48,110 bases of DNA. Origin: Rhodocyclaceae bacterium (GTDB lineage: Bacteria; Pseudomonadota; Gammaproteobacteria; Burkholderiales; Rhodocyclaceae). The position numbers and the translations under genes are program-made. The notes below the pieces were generated by a model that was not told the DNA's origin, searched no databases, and was given only the letters and a program-made list of their open reading frames with translations. Positions 23,418 through 31,891 of the stretch are shown in pieces. The stretch covers positions 679-48,788 of the forward strand of contig RXJP01000033.1 of the NCBI GenBank assembly GCA_003963315.1, read 5' to 3'. Within the stretch, counting starts at the first letter, position 1, and the number at the start of each line of letters is the position of its first letter.

Positions 23418-26400
23418 GTGAGCGGAAGCCTCAAAGACCTTCGGCAGCTGATTTCGTCGCAACAGAAAGCCGAAGCGGAAAGCGCGCCCACCGCCGTTGG
23501 TAAGGCGAAATCCCCTGAACATCGGGGTGGTGGTCGCCGGGATGCCCGGCTTTCGGCAGAACGGCAAGCGGATAGGGAAGCCCGTACCGCCGCCCGCCTC
23601 GCCGCCCGGCCCAAGATCGAGTACGACGATGCCCTGCCGGTCAACGCCCGGCGGGAGGAGATTGCCCGAGCCATCAGCGACCACCAGGTGGTGGTGATCT
23701 GCGGCGAGACCGGTTCGGGCAAGACCACCCAGTTGCCCAAGATTTGCCTGGAGCTGGGCCGCGGTTGCCAGGGCCTGATCGGCCATACCCAGCCGCGCCG
23801 TATCGCGGCCCGGGCCACCGCCACCCGCATCGCCCAGGAACTGAAAAGCGAGTTGGGCCGCCATGTGGGCTTCAAGATCCGCTTCACCGATCAGGCCAGC
23901 GCCGACACCTACATCAAGCTGATGACCGACGGCATCCTGCTGGCGGAAACCCAGGGCGACCCGCTGCTGCGCCAGTACGACACCATCATCATCGACGAGG
24001 CCCACGAGCGCAGCCTCAACATCGACTTCCTGCTGGGCTACCTGCGCCAGTTGTTGCCCAAGCGGCCCGACCTGAAGGTGATCGTCACCTCGGCCACCCT
24101 GGATGCGGAGCGCTTCGCCAAGCACTTCGCCATCAAGGGCAAGGACGCGCCGGTGATCGAGGTGTCGGGCCGGCTGTTCCCCATCGAGATGCGTTACCGG
24201 CCCTTCGACGAGAAGAAGGACGTGGATGTGAACGATGCCATCGTCGAGGCGGTGAGCGAGGCCCATCGCACCGGTCCCGGCGACGTGCTGGTGTTCCTTC
24301 CCGGCGAGCGGGAAATCCGCGAAGCCGCCGAGGCCCTGCGCAAGCACTCATTTGGCAGAAGCGCGCCCGGGCTGGAAGTGCTGCCCCTGTTCGCCCGGCA
24401 GACGGCCCAGGAGCAGAGCCGGGTGTTCGCTCCGCACCAGGGGCGGCGGGTGATCCTGGCCACCAATGTGGCGGAAACCTCCCTGACGGTGCCGGGCATT
24501 CGCTATGTGGTGGACACCGGCGAGGCCCGGGTCAAGCGCTACAGCCACCGCAACAAGGTGGAGCAGTTGCAGGTGGAGGCCGTGGCCCAGTCGGCGGCCA
24601 AACAGCGGGCCGGCCGCTGCGGCCGGGTCTCCTCCGGTGTCTGCTTCCGTTTGTATGGCGAAGACGATTTCAACAAGCGTCCGGTCCACGCCGATCCGGA
24701 AATCATGCGTTCCTCCCTGGCCGGGGTGATTCTGCGCATGAAGTCCCTGCACCTGGGGGACGTGGAGGAATTCCCCTTCCTCGACAAGCCGCTGCCGCGC
24801 ATGATCGCCGACGGTTACCAGCTCCTCAACGAGCTGGGGGCGGTGGACGACGACAAGCAGCTCACCGCCGTCGGCCGCGAGCTGGCCAAGCTGCCGCTGG
24901 ACCCGAAGATCGGCCGCATGATCCTGGCGGCCAAGGAGCTGGGCTGTCTCAAGGAAATGCTGATCATCGCCTCGGCCCTGGCCGCCCAGGATCCGCGCGA
25001 GCGGCCCCAGGAGCAGGCCGGTAGCGCCGACCAGGCCCACGCCAAATGGAAGGACGAGAAGTCGGAGTTCCTTACCTGGCTCAAGCTGTGGGCTGCCGCC
25101 GACGAGGTGTGGAAGCACGAGACCAGCAGCAAACAGCGCCAGTGGTGCCGGCAGAATTTTGTGAACTGGATGCGGCTGCGGGAATGGCGCGATGTGCACG
25201 GCCAACTGATGACCCTCTGCCATGAACACGGCTGGAAGGAAAACCAGTTGCCGGCCTCCTACGACGCCCTGCACAAGGCCCTGCTGACCGGGCTCTTGGG
25301 TCACATCGGGCTCAAGAGCGAGGAAGAAGCCCACTACCTGGGGGCGCGGGGCATCAAGTTCTTCATTCATCCCGGCTCCCATCTGGCGAAGAAGGCCGGG
25401 CGCTGGATCGTGGCGGCGGAGCTGGTGGAAACCTCGCGCCTGTTCGCCCGCTGCGTGGCCCGCATCGAGCCGGAATGGCTGGAGCAGGTGGGCAGCCATC
25501 TGGTACGCAGCCATGTCTTCGATCCCCATTGGGAAAAGGGGCCTGGCCAGGTGGTGGCCTGGGAACGGGTGACCCTGCACGGCCTCTTGATCCATGCTCG
25601 GCGTCGGGTGAATTTTGGCAAACCCGATGGTCCTCTGGCGGATCAGAAATTGGCCCGCGACATCCTGATCCGAGAAGCCCTGGTGCGGGGCGACGTGAAC
25701 GAGGACTGGCTGAAGAAGTGGCGCTTCATGCAGCACAACCAGAAGCTGATGCGGGAGATCGAGCACTTGGAACACAAGTCGCGCCGGCCCGACGTGCTGG
25801 TGGACGAAGAGCTGATCCATGCCTTCTACGATAGCAAGGTGCCCGAGGGCATCACCTCCCTGGCCGCCTTCGACCACTGGCGGCGGGAGGCGGAGCAGGA
25901 AAATCCCAAGCTGCTGTTCCTGCAAAAGGAACAACTGATGCGCCACGAGGCGGAAGGCATCACCACCGACGCTTTCCCCCCTTACTTCGACCATCGCGGC
26001 CAGCAGTTCAAACTCAGCTACAAGCACGATCCAGGCGCGGCCGACGACGGCGTCACCCTCTCCTTGCCCTTGCCCGCCCTCAACCAGATCAACGCCGTGC
26101 GCTGCGAATGGCTGGTGCCGGGCTTGCTCAAGGAAAAGGTGGTGGCGCTGTTGAAAACCTTGCAACAGAAGTATCGCCATCGCTTGCAACCCCTGGATGC
26201 CTTCGCCGAGCAGTTCTGCGATGCCGAGCCGGAAACCGACGAGCCCCTGGTCAAGTCCCTCAACCGGGCGGTGGATGAGGCCCTGGCCATGAAGCTGCCC
26301 CTGGACGCCTTCCGTCCCGGCGAGTTGCGGCCCCATCTGCTGATGAACTTCCGCCTGCTCGACGAGCACGGCGGCACCTTGAATTTTTCCCGCTCCCTGC

Positions 26401-27335
26401 CGGAGTTGCGCGCCCAGTACGGGGGCAGGGTGACCCAGACCTTCGCCCAGGCCGAAGTCAAAACGGAAAGTGCCGAAGGGGAACTCACCGGCCTCACCAG
26501 TTGGAGCTTCGGCGAGTTGCCGGAATTGATGGAAGTGAAGCTGGGCAATCGCACTGTGGTGGGCTTTCCCGCCCTGGTGGACGAGGGCGACAGCGTGGCC
26601 CTGCGCGCCTTCGATACCGAAGACACGGCGGCGGCCAAACACCGCGCCGGCCTGCGCCGGCTGTTCGCCCTGGCCTTGAAAGAACAGGTCAAGTTCATCG
26701 AAAAGAGCCTGTCCCGGGAACTGGGCATGCTCTACATGAGCCTGGGCAGCGAAAAGGAATTGAAGGAACAGATCACCGCCACCACCCTGGACCGCACCTG
26801 CATGCTGGAACCGCTGCCGGTGACCCAGGCCGAGTTCGAGGCCCGGGTGGCCGCGGCCAAGGGCCGCATCACCTTGGTGGCCCAGGAAGTGGGGCGGGTG
26901 GTGGGCACCATCTTGACCGAGTACACCGTCCTGCAAAAGAAGCTGGCGGGCATGCAGAAGGCCTTCCCCCAGGTCTGTGCCGACATCGTGGCTCAGAGCG
27001 AGGCCCTGATGGGCAAGCACTTCATCGTCGCCGTGGCTTACGAGCGTCTGGCCCACTTCCCCCGCTACTTCAAGGCCGCCGCCCTGCGCCTGGACAAGGC
27101 CCGGGCCGATGCAGCCCGGGATGCAAGACTGATGGCGGACTGGCAAAACCTATCCAAGCCCTTCGAGCGGGAACGCCTGGCCCAGATCAAGAGCGGCGTG
27201 AATGATCCTTTCATGGAAGAATTCCGTTGGCTGCTGGAGGAATTGCGGGTCGCCCTGTTTGCCCAGGAGTTGAAGACGCCGTCGCCGGTATCGGTGAAGC
27301 GGCTGCAGAAGATGTGGGATGGACGGCCACGTTAA
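23418..27335 (+). CDS. hrpA: ATP-dependent RNA helicase HrpA
   Basis: DEAH-box helicase of 1,305 residues, matching HrpA (about 1,300). It unwinds RNA with NTP hydrolysis and in E. coli acts on mRNA processing and stalled ribosomes. Motifs: CGETGSGKTTQLPK (Walker A), IIIDEAHERSLN (Walker B/DEAH), VTSATLDAERF (motif III), LATNVAETSLTVPGI (motif V), QRAGRCGRV (motif VI). The helicase-associated and OB-fold regions follow, then the long DUF3418-type C-terminal region. The GTG at 23418 (VSGSLKDLRQLIS) gives family length; the frame is open further upstream without a supported start. No strong ribosome-binding site precedes the GTG. Confidence 0.93.
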   Translation: MSGSLKDLRQLISSQQKAEAESAPTAVGKAKSPEHRGGGRRDARLSAERQADREARTAARLAARPKIEYDDALPVNARREEIARAISDHQVVVICGETGSGKTTQLPKICLELGRGCQGLIGHTQPRRIAARATATRIAQELKSELGRHVGFKIRFTDQASADTYIKLMTDGILLAETQGDPLLRQYDTIIIDEAHERSLNIDFLLGYLRQLLPKRPDLKVIVTSATLDAERFAKHFAIKGKDAPVIEVSGRLFPIEMRYRPFDEKKDVDVNDAIVEAVSEAHRTGPGDVLVFLPGEREIREAAEALRKHSFGRSAPGLEVLPLFARQTAQEQSRVFAPHQGRRVILATNVAETSLTVPGIRYVVDTGEARVKRYSHRNKVEQLQVEAVAQSAAKQRAGRCGRVSSGVCFRLYGEDDFNKRPVHADPEIMRSSLAGVILRMKSLHLGDVEEFPFLDKPLPRMIADGYQLLNELGAVDDDKQLTAVGRELAKLPLDPKIGRMILAAKELGCLKEMLIIASALAAQDPRERPQEQAGSADQAHAKWKDEKSEFLTWLKLWAAADEVWKHETSSKQRQWCRQNFVNWMRLREWRDVHGQLMTLCHEHGWKENQLPASYDALHKALLTGLLGHIGLKSEEEAHYLGARGIKFFIHPGSHLAKKAGRWIVAAELVETSRLFARCVARIEPEWLEQVGSHLVRSHVFDPHWEKGPGQVVAWERVTLHGLLIHARRRVNFGKPDGPLADQKLARDILIREALVRGDVNEDWLKKWRFMQHNQKLMREIEHLEHKSRRPDVLVDEELIHAFYDSKVPEGITSLAAFDHWRREAEQENPKLLFLQKEQLMRHEAEGITTDAFPPYFDHRGQQFKLSYKHDPGAADDGVTLSLPLPALNQINAVRCEWLVPGLLKEKVVALLKTLQQKYRHRLQPLDAFAEQFCDAEPETDEPLVKSLNRAVDEALAMKLPLDAFRPGELRPHLLMNFRLLDEHGGTLNFSRSLPELRAQYGGRVTQTFAQAEVKTESAEGELTGLTSWSFGELPELMEVKLGNRTVVGFPALVDEGDSVALRAFDTEDTAAAKHRAGLRRLFALALKEQVKFIEKSLSRELGMLYMSLGSEKELKEQITATTLDRTCMLEPLPVTQAEFEARVAAAKGRITLVAQEVGRVVGTILTEYTVLQKKLAGMQKAFPQVCADIVAQSEALMGKHFIVAVAYERLAHFPRYFKAAALRLDKARADAARDARLMADWQNLSKPFERERLAQIKSGVNDPFMEEFRWLLEELRVALFAQELKTPSPVSVKRLQKMWDGRPR

Positions 27336-27357
27336 CTAACCTAACCGCTTTCAACAT

Positions 27358-27470
27358 TGAGAACACAGAGGCACAGAGGGCACGGAGAAAAAACAAGAAA
27401 TTCGTGTTGAATAGTTTTGGTTTTCTCTGCGGTCTCTGTGTCTCTGTGTCTCTGTGCCCTCTGTGTCAAA
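27358..27470. repeat. CACAGAG-type inverted repeat between hrpA and cinA-like gene
   Basis: The left arm (27358-27390) contains ACACAGAGG, CACAGAGGG and CACGGAG; the right arm (27417-27470) contains GTCTCTGTGT repeats and CCCTCTGTGTCAA. Arms are inverted copies with tandem 8-base CTCTGTGT units. The type recurs in many proteobacterial intergenic regions. It may form a long hairpin ending the hrpA transcript. Confidence 0.75.
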
Positions 27471-27500
27471 AGAGCAGCTTTAAAAAAGGAAGGTAAATTC

Positions 27501-28256
27501 ATGGGCTTTGGTGCCATCATCATTGGCGACGAAATCATCCGCGGCAAGCGGCAGGACAAGCATTTCTCCACCCTGGTGGAAATCCTTAAAAAGCGCGGCC
27601 TGACCTTGGATTGGTCGCTCTATATCGGCGACAACCGGCCCCGGCTGATTGATACCCTAAAGCACAGTTTCGCCACGGAGGACGTGGTGTTCAGCTTCGG
27701 CGGCATCGGCGCCACGCCGGACGACCACACCCGCCAGTCGGCGGCGGCGGCGGCCGGGGTGCCGTTGCAACTGCATCCCGACGCCGAGCGGGAAATCCGC
27801 GCCCGTTTTGCTGAAACCAAGACCGAGGTTACGGCCCAGCGCCTGGAACTGGGCACCTATCCGGCCGGCAGCCGCATCATTCCCAACCCCTACAACCGCA
27901 TCCCTGGTTTTTCCTACGGCGATCACCACTTCGTTCCCGGCTTTCCTCAAATGGCCTGGCCCATGGTGGAGTGGGTGCTGGATACCTACTATGCCGATCG
28001 TTTCCATCTGCTGGATGAAACAGAAGAGGCCATCCTGGTCTGGGATGGCATGGAGGGCACGTTGATTCCCCTGATGCAGCGGATCGAGTCGGAATTTTCT
28101 GGAACGACCGTATTCAGCCTGCCCAGCCTGGGTGATGCGGAAACCCGGCGCCACATCGAATTGGGGGTACGCGGCAAGCCGGCCGCCGTGGCCTCGGCGA
28201 TGCAGATCATCCGCCGCGAGGTGCCGGCCCTGGGGTTCGCATTCTCCGAAAAGTAG
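27501..28256 (+). CDS. MoCF/CinA N-terminal domain protein
   Basis: A 251-residue protein of the molybdopterin-binding (MoCF/CinA N-terminal) family: GFGAIIIGDEIIRGKRQDKH, FSFGGIGATPDDHTRQSAAAAAG and NPYNRIPGFSYGDHHFVPGFPQMAWPM. The CinA deamidase C-terminal domain is absent. Such stand-alone proteins are often annotated competence/damage-inducible protein A; the biochemical role is unsettled (nucleotide or pterin binding). Start 27501 has AAGGAAGG upstream; a longer frame from 27417 lies in the repeat. A terminator shared with the phasin gene follows. Confidence 0.88.
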   Translation: MGFGAIIIGDEIIRGKRQDKHFSTLVEILKKRGLTLDWSLYIGDNRPRLIDTLKHSFATEDVVFSFGGIGATPDDHTRQSAAAAAGVPLQLHPDAEREIRARFAETKTEVTAQRLELGTYPAGSRIIPNPYNRIPGFSYGDHHFVPGFPQMAWPMVEWVLDTYYADRFHLLDETEEAILVWDGMEGTLIPLMQRIESEFSGTTVFSLPSLGDAETRRHIELGVRGKPAAVASAMQIIRREVPALGFAFSEK

Positions 28257-28264
28257 GCGAAAAA

Positions 28265-28289
28265 AAACCCTAGCCAGTGGCTAGGGTTT
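28265..28289 (-). terminator. Intrinsic terminator of the phasin gene
   Basis: Perfect 11-bp stem AAACCCTAGCC and GGCTAGGGTTT around AGT. On the minus strand it is followed by a run of T. It is located between convergent genes and may act weakly on the plus strand too. Confidence 0.88.
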
Positions 28290-28349
28290 GAAACCAACCC
28301 CATTGCGGGGCTGGAGGAGGAGACAAACTTTTTGCTGCTAGGTCGCCTA

Positions 28350-28910
28350 TTAGGCAGCCTTCTTGGCCTTGGGGGCGGCGGAACCAACGGCCTTGACGGT
28401 GGCGCTGGTAGCGGCAGCCACATTGGCTTCAGCGATTTCGGCAACTTGCTTGGCAGCCTTGTTGATGCTGTCGTAAGCGGAGTTAGCGGCAGCCAGGGCG
28501 GACTTGACGGCAGCCACGGCAACGTCGGAACCGGCGGGGGCGCTCTTGGCAGCCTTGTCCAGCACGGTGCTGACGTTCTTGTTCACTTCAGCGTATTGGG
28601 CTTCGAACACTTTACCCAGTTCTTCTTGGGTTTGGGTGGCGATTTCGTAAACGCTGCGGGAATAGGACACGGCTTTTTCCAAGGAAGGTTGAGCCAGGCT
28701 GGATTGCAGGCTTACCAGCTCTTGAACGTCCTTGACGGAGAGCAGGCTCTTGGCGTTGGAAACGGCATCTTCCAACAGGGAACGAGCGGTGTTCAGATTC
28801 AGGGCAGCCAGACGTTCGGCAGAAGCGAACGCGGTGTTGGCAATGGTCAGCAGGGTTTCCACGTTGGCTTTGTTGGCGGCGGAAACTTGTTCGGGAATTG
28901 CGTAGGTCAT
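28350..28910 (-). CDS. phaP: Phasin family protein (PHA granule-associated)
   Basis: A 186-residue amphipathic, Ala-rich helical protein: VSAANKANVETLLTIANTAF, AERLAALNLNTARSLLEDAV, YSRSVYEIATQTQEELGKVFEAQYAEV and a Lys/Ala-rich C-terminal end (APKAKKAA). Phasins coat polyhydroxyalkanoate granules, so the organism likely stores PHA. A long leader with a near-consensus sigma-70 promoter precedes it and a strong terminator follows, so it is monocistronic and probably highly expressed. AT-rich gap 28911-29201 upstream otherwise holds nothing. Confidence 0.92.
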   Translation of the reverse strand: MTYAIPEQVSAANKANVETLLTIANTAFASAERLAALNLNTARSLLEDAVSNAKSLLSVKDVQELVSLQSSLAQPSLEKAVSYSRSVYEIATQTQEELGKVFEAQYAEVNKNVSTVLDKAAKSAPAGSDVAVAAVKSALAAANSAYDSINKAAKQVAEIAEANVAAATSATVKAVGSAAPKAKKAA

Positions 28911-29049
28911 GATGTCGCTCCTAAAGGTTAAAGGTCAATCCGAATCGCGATAAAGCAGAGAATCTGTTGGGCAGCTTGCGGGTCAGCGGGAACTTAGTCC
29001 CGTCTTCATTCTCTTGCAGCCTGATTTGTTGCGCTGCATCATGATTCGG

Positions 29050-29077
29050 ATTATAGGAGCCGATACATCAATGTCAA
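29050..29077 (-). promoter_or_regulatory. Sigma-70 promoter of phasin gene
   Basis: The minus strand has TTGACA (29077-29072) and TATAAT (29055-29050), both perfect, separated by 16 bases. The leader to the ATG at 28910 is about 130 bases. Confidence 0.8.
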
Positions 29078-29201
29078 CAATTTTTTGCTGCTGTGCACAA
29101 AAAATTTAAATTTCCTTATTTATGATTTTTAATCAATAACTTGATGGGTAATTTTGAGTGGGGATTTAAAGAAATTATTGTTTTGCAACACCCACTAGGC
29201 A

Positions 29202-29729
29202 TCACTTTTCCTGGTTGCGGGGCTGGATCACTGCACGGACCCGATCAGGTTTTCCTTGTGACACTGTTCCATTTGGGCCATTGGTGACGGTGTAGTTCTC
29301 GGCTTTTGCGTCATAGATGATGTATTGGCCGCGTACGTCATCGTTGCCGCTCTTGACATGGGCTTTGTTGAAAAATTCGCTTCTTTCCGTTTTGCTGTCG
29401 TGTTCGATGCGTTCGGCCTCACCTTCCACGTATTCGTTCTTGCCTTCGCGTTTTTGTTTGAACCAGGCAAGACCGTTGGGACCGCCGGTAGCCGTGCCTT
29501 TCTGGAAGCCGCCGCCATCCTCCACCACCACCAGTTTGTCGGCCTTGATGACCAGGGTGCCTTGGGTTAGGACGACATTGCCTTCGAAGGTGTGTGTCTT
29601 CTTGGCATCGTCCACAAATACCCGGTCAGACTCCAGGTTCACGGGTTTTTCCCGATCGGCTTTTTCAGCATGGGCGTTGCTTATCCCAAGCAGCAGAAGC
29701 ATTGCTGTGACTGCGATTGTGCGGTTCAT
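29202..29729 (-). CDS. lptA: LPS transport periplasmic protein LptA
   Basis: LptA bridges inner and outer membranes in the Lpt machine. The 175-residue protein has a signal peptide (about residues 1-21, ending NAHA), then OstA-fold beta-jellyroll repeats: VNLESDRVFVDDAKKTHTFEGNVV, LVIKADKLVVVED, YVEGEAERIEHDSKTERSEF and DDVRGQYIIYDAKAENYTV. The start overlaps lptC's stop by four bases (ATGA). In related genomes lptB-rpoN usually follow; here a 291-base AT-rich gap and the phasin gene follow instead. Confidence 0.93.
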   Translation of the reverse strand: MNRTIAVTAMLLLLGISNAHAEKADREKPVNLESDRVFVDDAKKTHTFEGNVVLTQGTLVIKADKLVVVEDGGGFQKGTATGGPNGLAWFKQKREGKNEYVEGEAERIEHDSKTERSEFFNKAHVKSGNDDVRGQYIIYDAKAENYTVTNGPNGTVSQGKPDRVRAVIQPRNQEK

Positions 29730-30307
29730 GGATGTGCGCTTCCCTGTGGTTTGAAGGTGCCGAATACCCGGCCCCGTAGTTGGGCGGTTTTTTCCTTGCC
29801 CAGATATTCCAGCCCGGAACCCCGCATGACGTTGCTGCCCTGGGTAATGGTGACGGGTACGGAGCCTACGGTGCGTTCGTCATCCGGGTATACAGTGAGG
29901 GCTTCGCTTTCTATGAGGGTTGCCGGTGAGCCGCCTGCTGCCGGACGGGAGACCTTGACGTCGCCCTTGAGGCGGATCTCCTTGCCATCCTTGTTCAACC
30001 AAGCTTCTCTGGATACGACCCGGGTAGGACGATCCGAGCGTTGCAGGGAGAGTTTCGGGGCGGCCAGCTCTGTGCTGTCGTCATCGGGGAAATGCACCAT
30101 GCGGTCCGCGGAAAGTACCTGGGTCAAATCGCCGGATTCCCCAAATCGCTTGATGGTGAAGTTGGTGACCATGTAGTCGGGATCATGGCGGGCATTGGCC
30201 CGGTTACGGGCTTCGTCGGCCGTGGTGGTTTTTTCCAGCCAATAAGTCAAGCCGGCCACGAGACCGAGCAATGCGATGGGGAGCAGGGCAGCGCCGGAGA
30301 GTCGCAT
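29726..30307 (-). CDS. lptC: LPS export protein LptC
   Basis: A 193-residue bitopic protein with one N-terminal transmembrane helix (MRLSGAALLPIALLGLVAG...) and a periplasmic jellyroll (YMVTNFTIKRFGESGDLTQVLSADRMVHFPDDDSTEL...). It receives LPS from LptBFG and passes it to LptA. Start 30307 is preferred over 30376, which lies in kdsC. It begins five bases after the kdsC stop and overlaps lptA by four bases, giving a tight kdsD-kdsC-lptC-lptA operon. Confidence 0.9.
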   Translation of the reverse strand: MRLSGAALLPIALLGLVAGLTYWLEKTTTADEARNRANARHDPDYMVTNFTIKRFGESGDLTQVLSADRMVHFPDDDSTELAAPKLSLQRSDRPTRVVSREAWLNKDGKEIRLKGDVKVSRPAAGGSPATLIESEALTVYPDDERTVGSVPVTITQGSNVMRGSGLEYLGKEKTAQLRGRVFGTFKPQGSAHP

Positions 30308-30312
30308 GGTGT

Positions 30313-30843
30313 CTATCGGAGCCACTTGGCCAGAACGGTATCCAGCTTGTACTGGGCGCGCAGGATGAGTTCGCAAACCTCCCGTACCGCACCCTTGCCG
30401 CCGCCCTTGCTGGCAACGTAGGCCACCCGTTCCTGAACGAGGGGATGTCCATCCGCCACGCTGGCGGAAAAACCGCAGGCTTGCAGGACGGGCAAGTCGA
30501 CAACGTCGTCGCCCATGTAGCCGGCTTGGCTGAAATCGAGACCGTGCTGGGCGAGCAGGGCGGCCATGGCTTCCCGCTTGTTTTCCACGCCTTGCAGCAG
30601 GATGTCGATACCCAGGTTGGCGGCGCGCAATTCCACCGCCTTGGATTTGCGTCCGGTAATGATGGCCAGTTTGATGCCGGCTTCGCCCAGCATCTTGATG
30701 CCGTGACCATCCAGGCTGGAGAACGCTTTCATCTCGTCGCCCTGGCTGGTGAAGTAGAGGGTGCCATCGGTGAGGACGCCATCCACGTCGAAGCCCATGA
30801 GGACGATGGGTGCGGCTTTGGCAAGTGCATTATCCAGGGACAT
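30313..30843 (-). CDS. kdsC: 3-deoxy-D-manno-octulosonate 8-phosphate phosphatase KdsC
   Basis: HAD-family phosphatase that releases KDO from KDO-8-P in LPS core synthesis. A 176-residue capless type: DVDGVLTDGTLYF (nucleophile Asp), FSSLDGHGIKML, IITGRKSKAV, and YMGDDVVDLPVL (metal Asp pair). Forms a tetramer in characterised members. The ATG abuts the kdsD stop without a spacer. Confidence 0.95.
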   Translation of the reverse strand: MSLDNALAKAAPIVLMGFDVDGVLTDGTLYFTSQGDEMKAFSSLDGHGIKMLGEAGIKLAIITGRKSKAVELRAANLGIDILLQGVENKREAMAALLAQHGLDFSQAGYMGDDVVDLPVLQACGFSASVADGHPLVQERVAYVASKGGGKGAVREVCELILRAQYKLDTVLAKWLR

Positions 30844-31824
30844 TCAGATCACCTTGGCACGGAACAGGTCGTGCATGTTGAGGGCGCCTTCCAGTTTGCC
30901 GGCAGTCGCCACCAGGAGTTGGTTGATCTTGCGTTGTTCCATCAGCATGACCGCGTCTACGGCCAGGCGATTGGCGGTGATGGTTTGGGGATCGCGGGTC
31001 ATGACTTGATTGACGGGGGTAGCCCGCAGATCACCGTGTTTTTCCAAGGCGCGCCGCAGGTCGCCATCGGTGAAGATGCCGACGATGCTTTGATTGTCGT
31101 CGTGGACGACGGTCATACCCAACCCGCCTCGGGTCATCGCCAGCAATGCCTGGGGTACCAGCGCCGATTCCTCGACAGCGGGTACTTCAGCCGCTGGCCG
31201 CATGACGTCGCTGACGTGGGTGAGGAGCTTGCGCCCCAGGGAGCCGCCTGGATGGGAGCGGGCGAAGTCCTCTGCGCCGAAACCCCGCGCATCGAGCAAC
31301 GCCACGGCCAAGGCATCGCCCAGGGCCAGGGCTGCTGTGGTGCTGGCAGTGGGCGCAAGGTTCAGGGGACAGGCCTCCTCGGCGACGCGGGCATCGAGGT
31401 GGACATCCGCTTCCTTCGCCAGGGATGATTGCTCGTTGCCGGTCATTGCGATCAGCACGCCGCCCTGGCGTTTGATAAGCGGTATCACGGTGAGCAGTTC
31501 ATCGTTTTCACCGGAATTGGAGATGGCGATCAGGACGTCGTCCTTGGTAATCATGCCCAGGTCGCCGTGGATGGCTTCGGCTGCATGGACGAAATAGGCA
31601 GGAGTACCCGTACTTGCCATGGTGGCGGCGATCTTGCGCGCCACATGGCCTGATTTTCCGATGCCGCTGACAATCACGCGTCCCTTGCAGCTGAGGATGG
31701 TTTCCACTGCCCGCATAAAGTCGCCGTTGATCCGCTGCTCCAGGGCCAGCAAGGCTTCTGCTTCGATACGCAGCACGCGGCGCGCCATGGCGAGAATACG
31801 GTCGGGGGAAAGCGCTTGGGTCAT
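30844..31824 (-). CDS. kdsD: D-arabinose 5-phosphate isomerase KdsD
   Basis: Converts ribulose-5-phosphate to arabinose-5-phosphate, first step of KDO synthesis. The 326-residue protein has a SIS domain (VIVSGIGKSGHVARKIAATMASTG, FVHAAEAIHGDLGMI, ISNSGENDELLTVI) and two C-terminal CBS domains (from about residue 205). It is divergent from the KefB-type antiporter gene; the 67-base gap must hold both promoters. Confidence 0.95.
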   Translation of the reverse strand: MTQALSPDRILAMARRVLRIEAEALLALEQRINGDFMRAVETILSCKGRVIVSGIGKSGHVARKIAATMASTGTPAYFVHAAEAIHGDLGMITKDDVLIAISNSGENDELLTVIPLIKRQGGVLIAMTGNEQSSLAKEADVHLDARVAEEACPLNLAPTASTTAALALGDALAVALLDARGFGAEDFARSHPGGSLGRKLLTHVSDVMRPAAEVPAVEESALVPQALLAMTRGGLGMTVVHDDNQSIVGIFTDGDLRRALEKHGDLRATPVNQVMTRDPQTITANRLAVDAVMLMEQRKINQLLVATAGKLEGALNMHDLFRAKVI

Positions 31825-31891
31825 GGTGAAGAGCGGTTATGATGAGGGCGAATTATAACCAAGCCCCCCTGCTATTCCCCCGCATTCTCCA

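Noticed and set aside
24348..27146. 932-codon minus-strand frame opposite hrpA
   Set aside because: Shadow frame of a GC-rich gene; hrpA helicase motifs are on the other strand and the composition (Gly, His, Gln-rich) is not protein-like.
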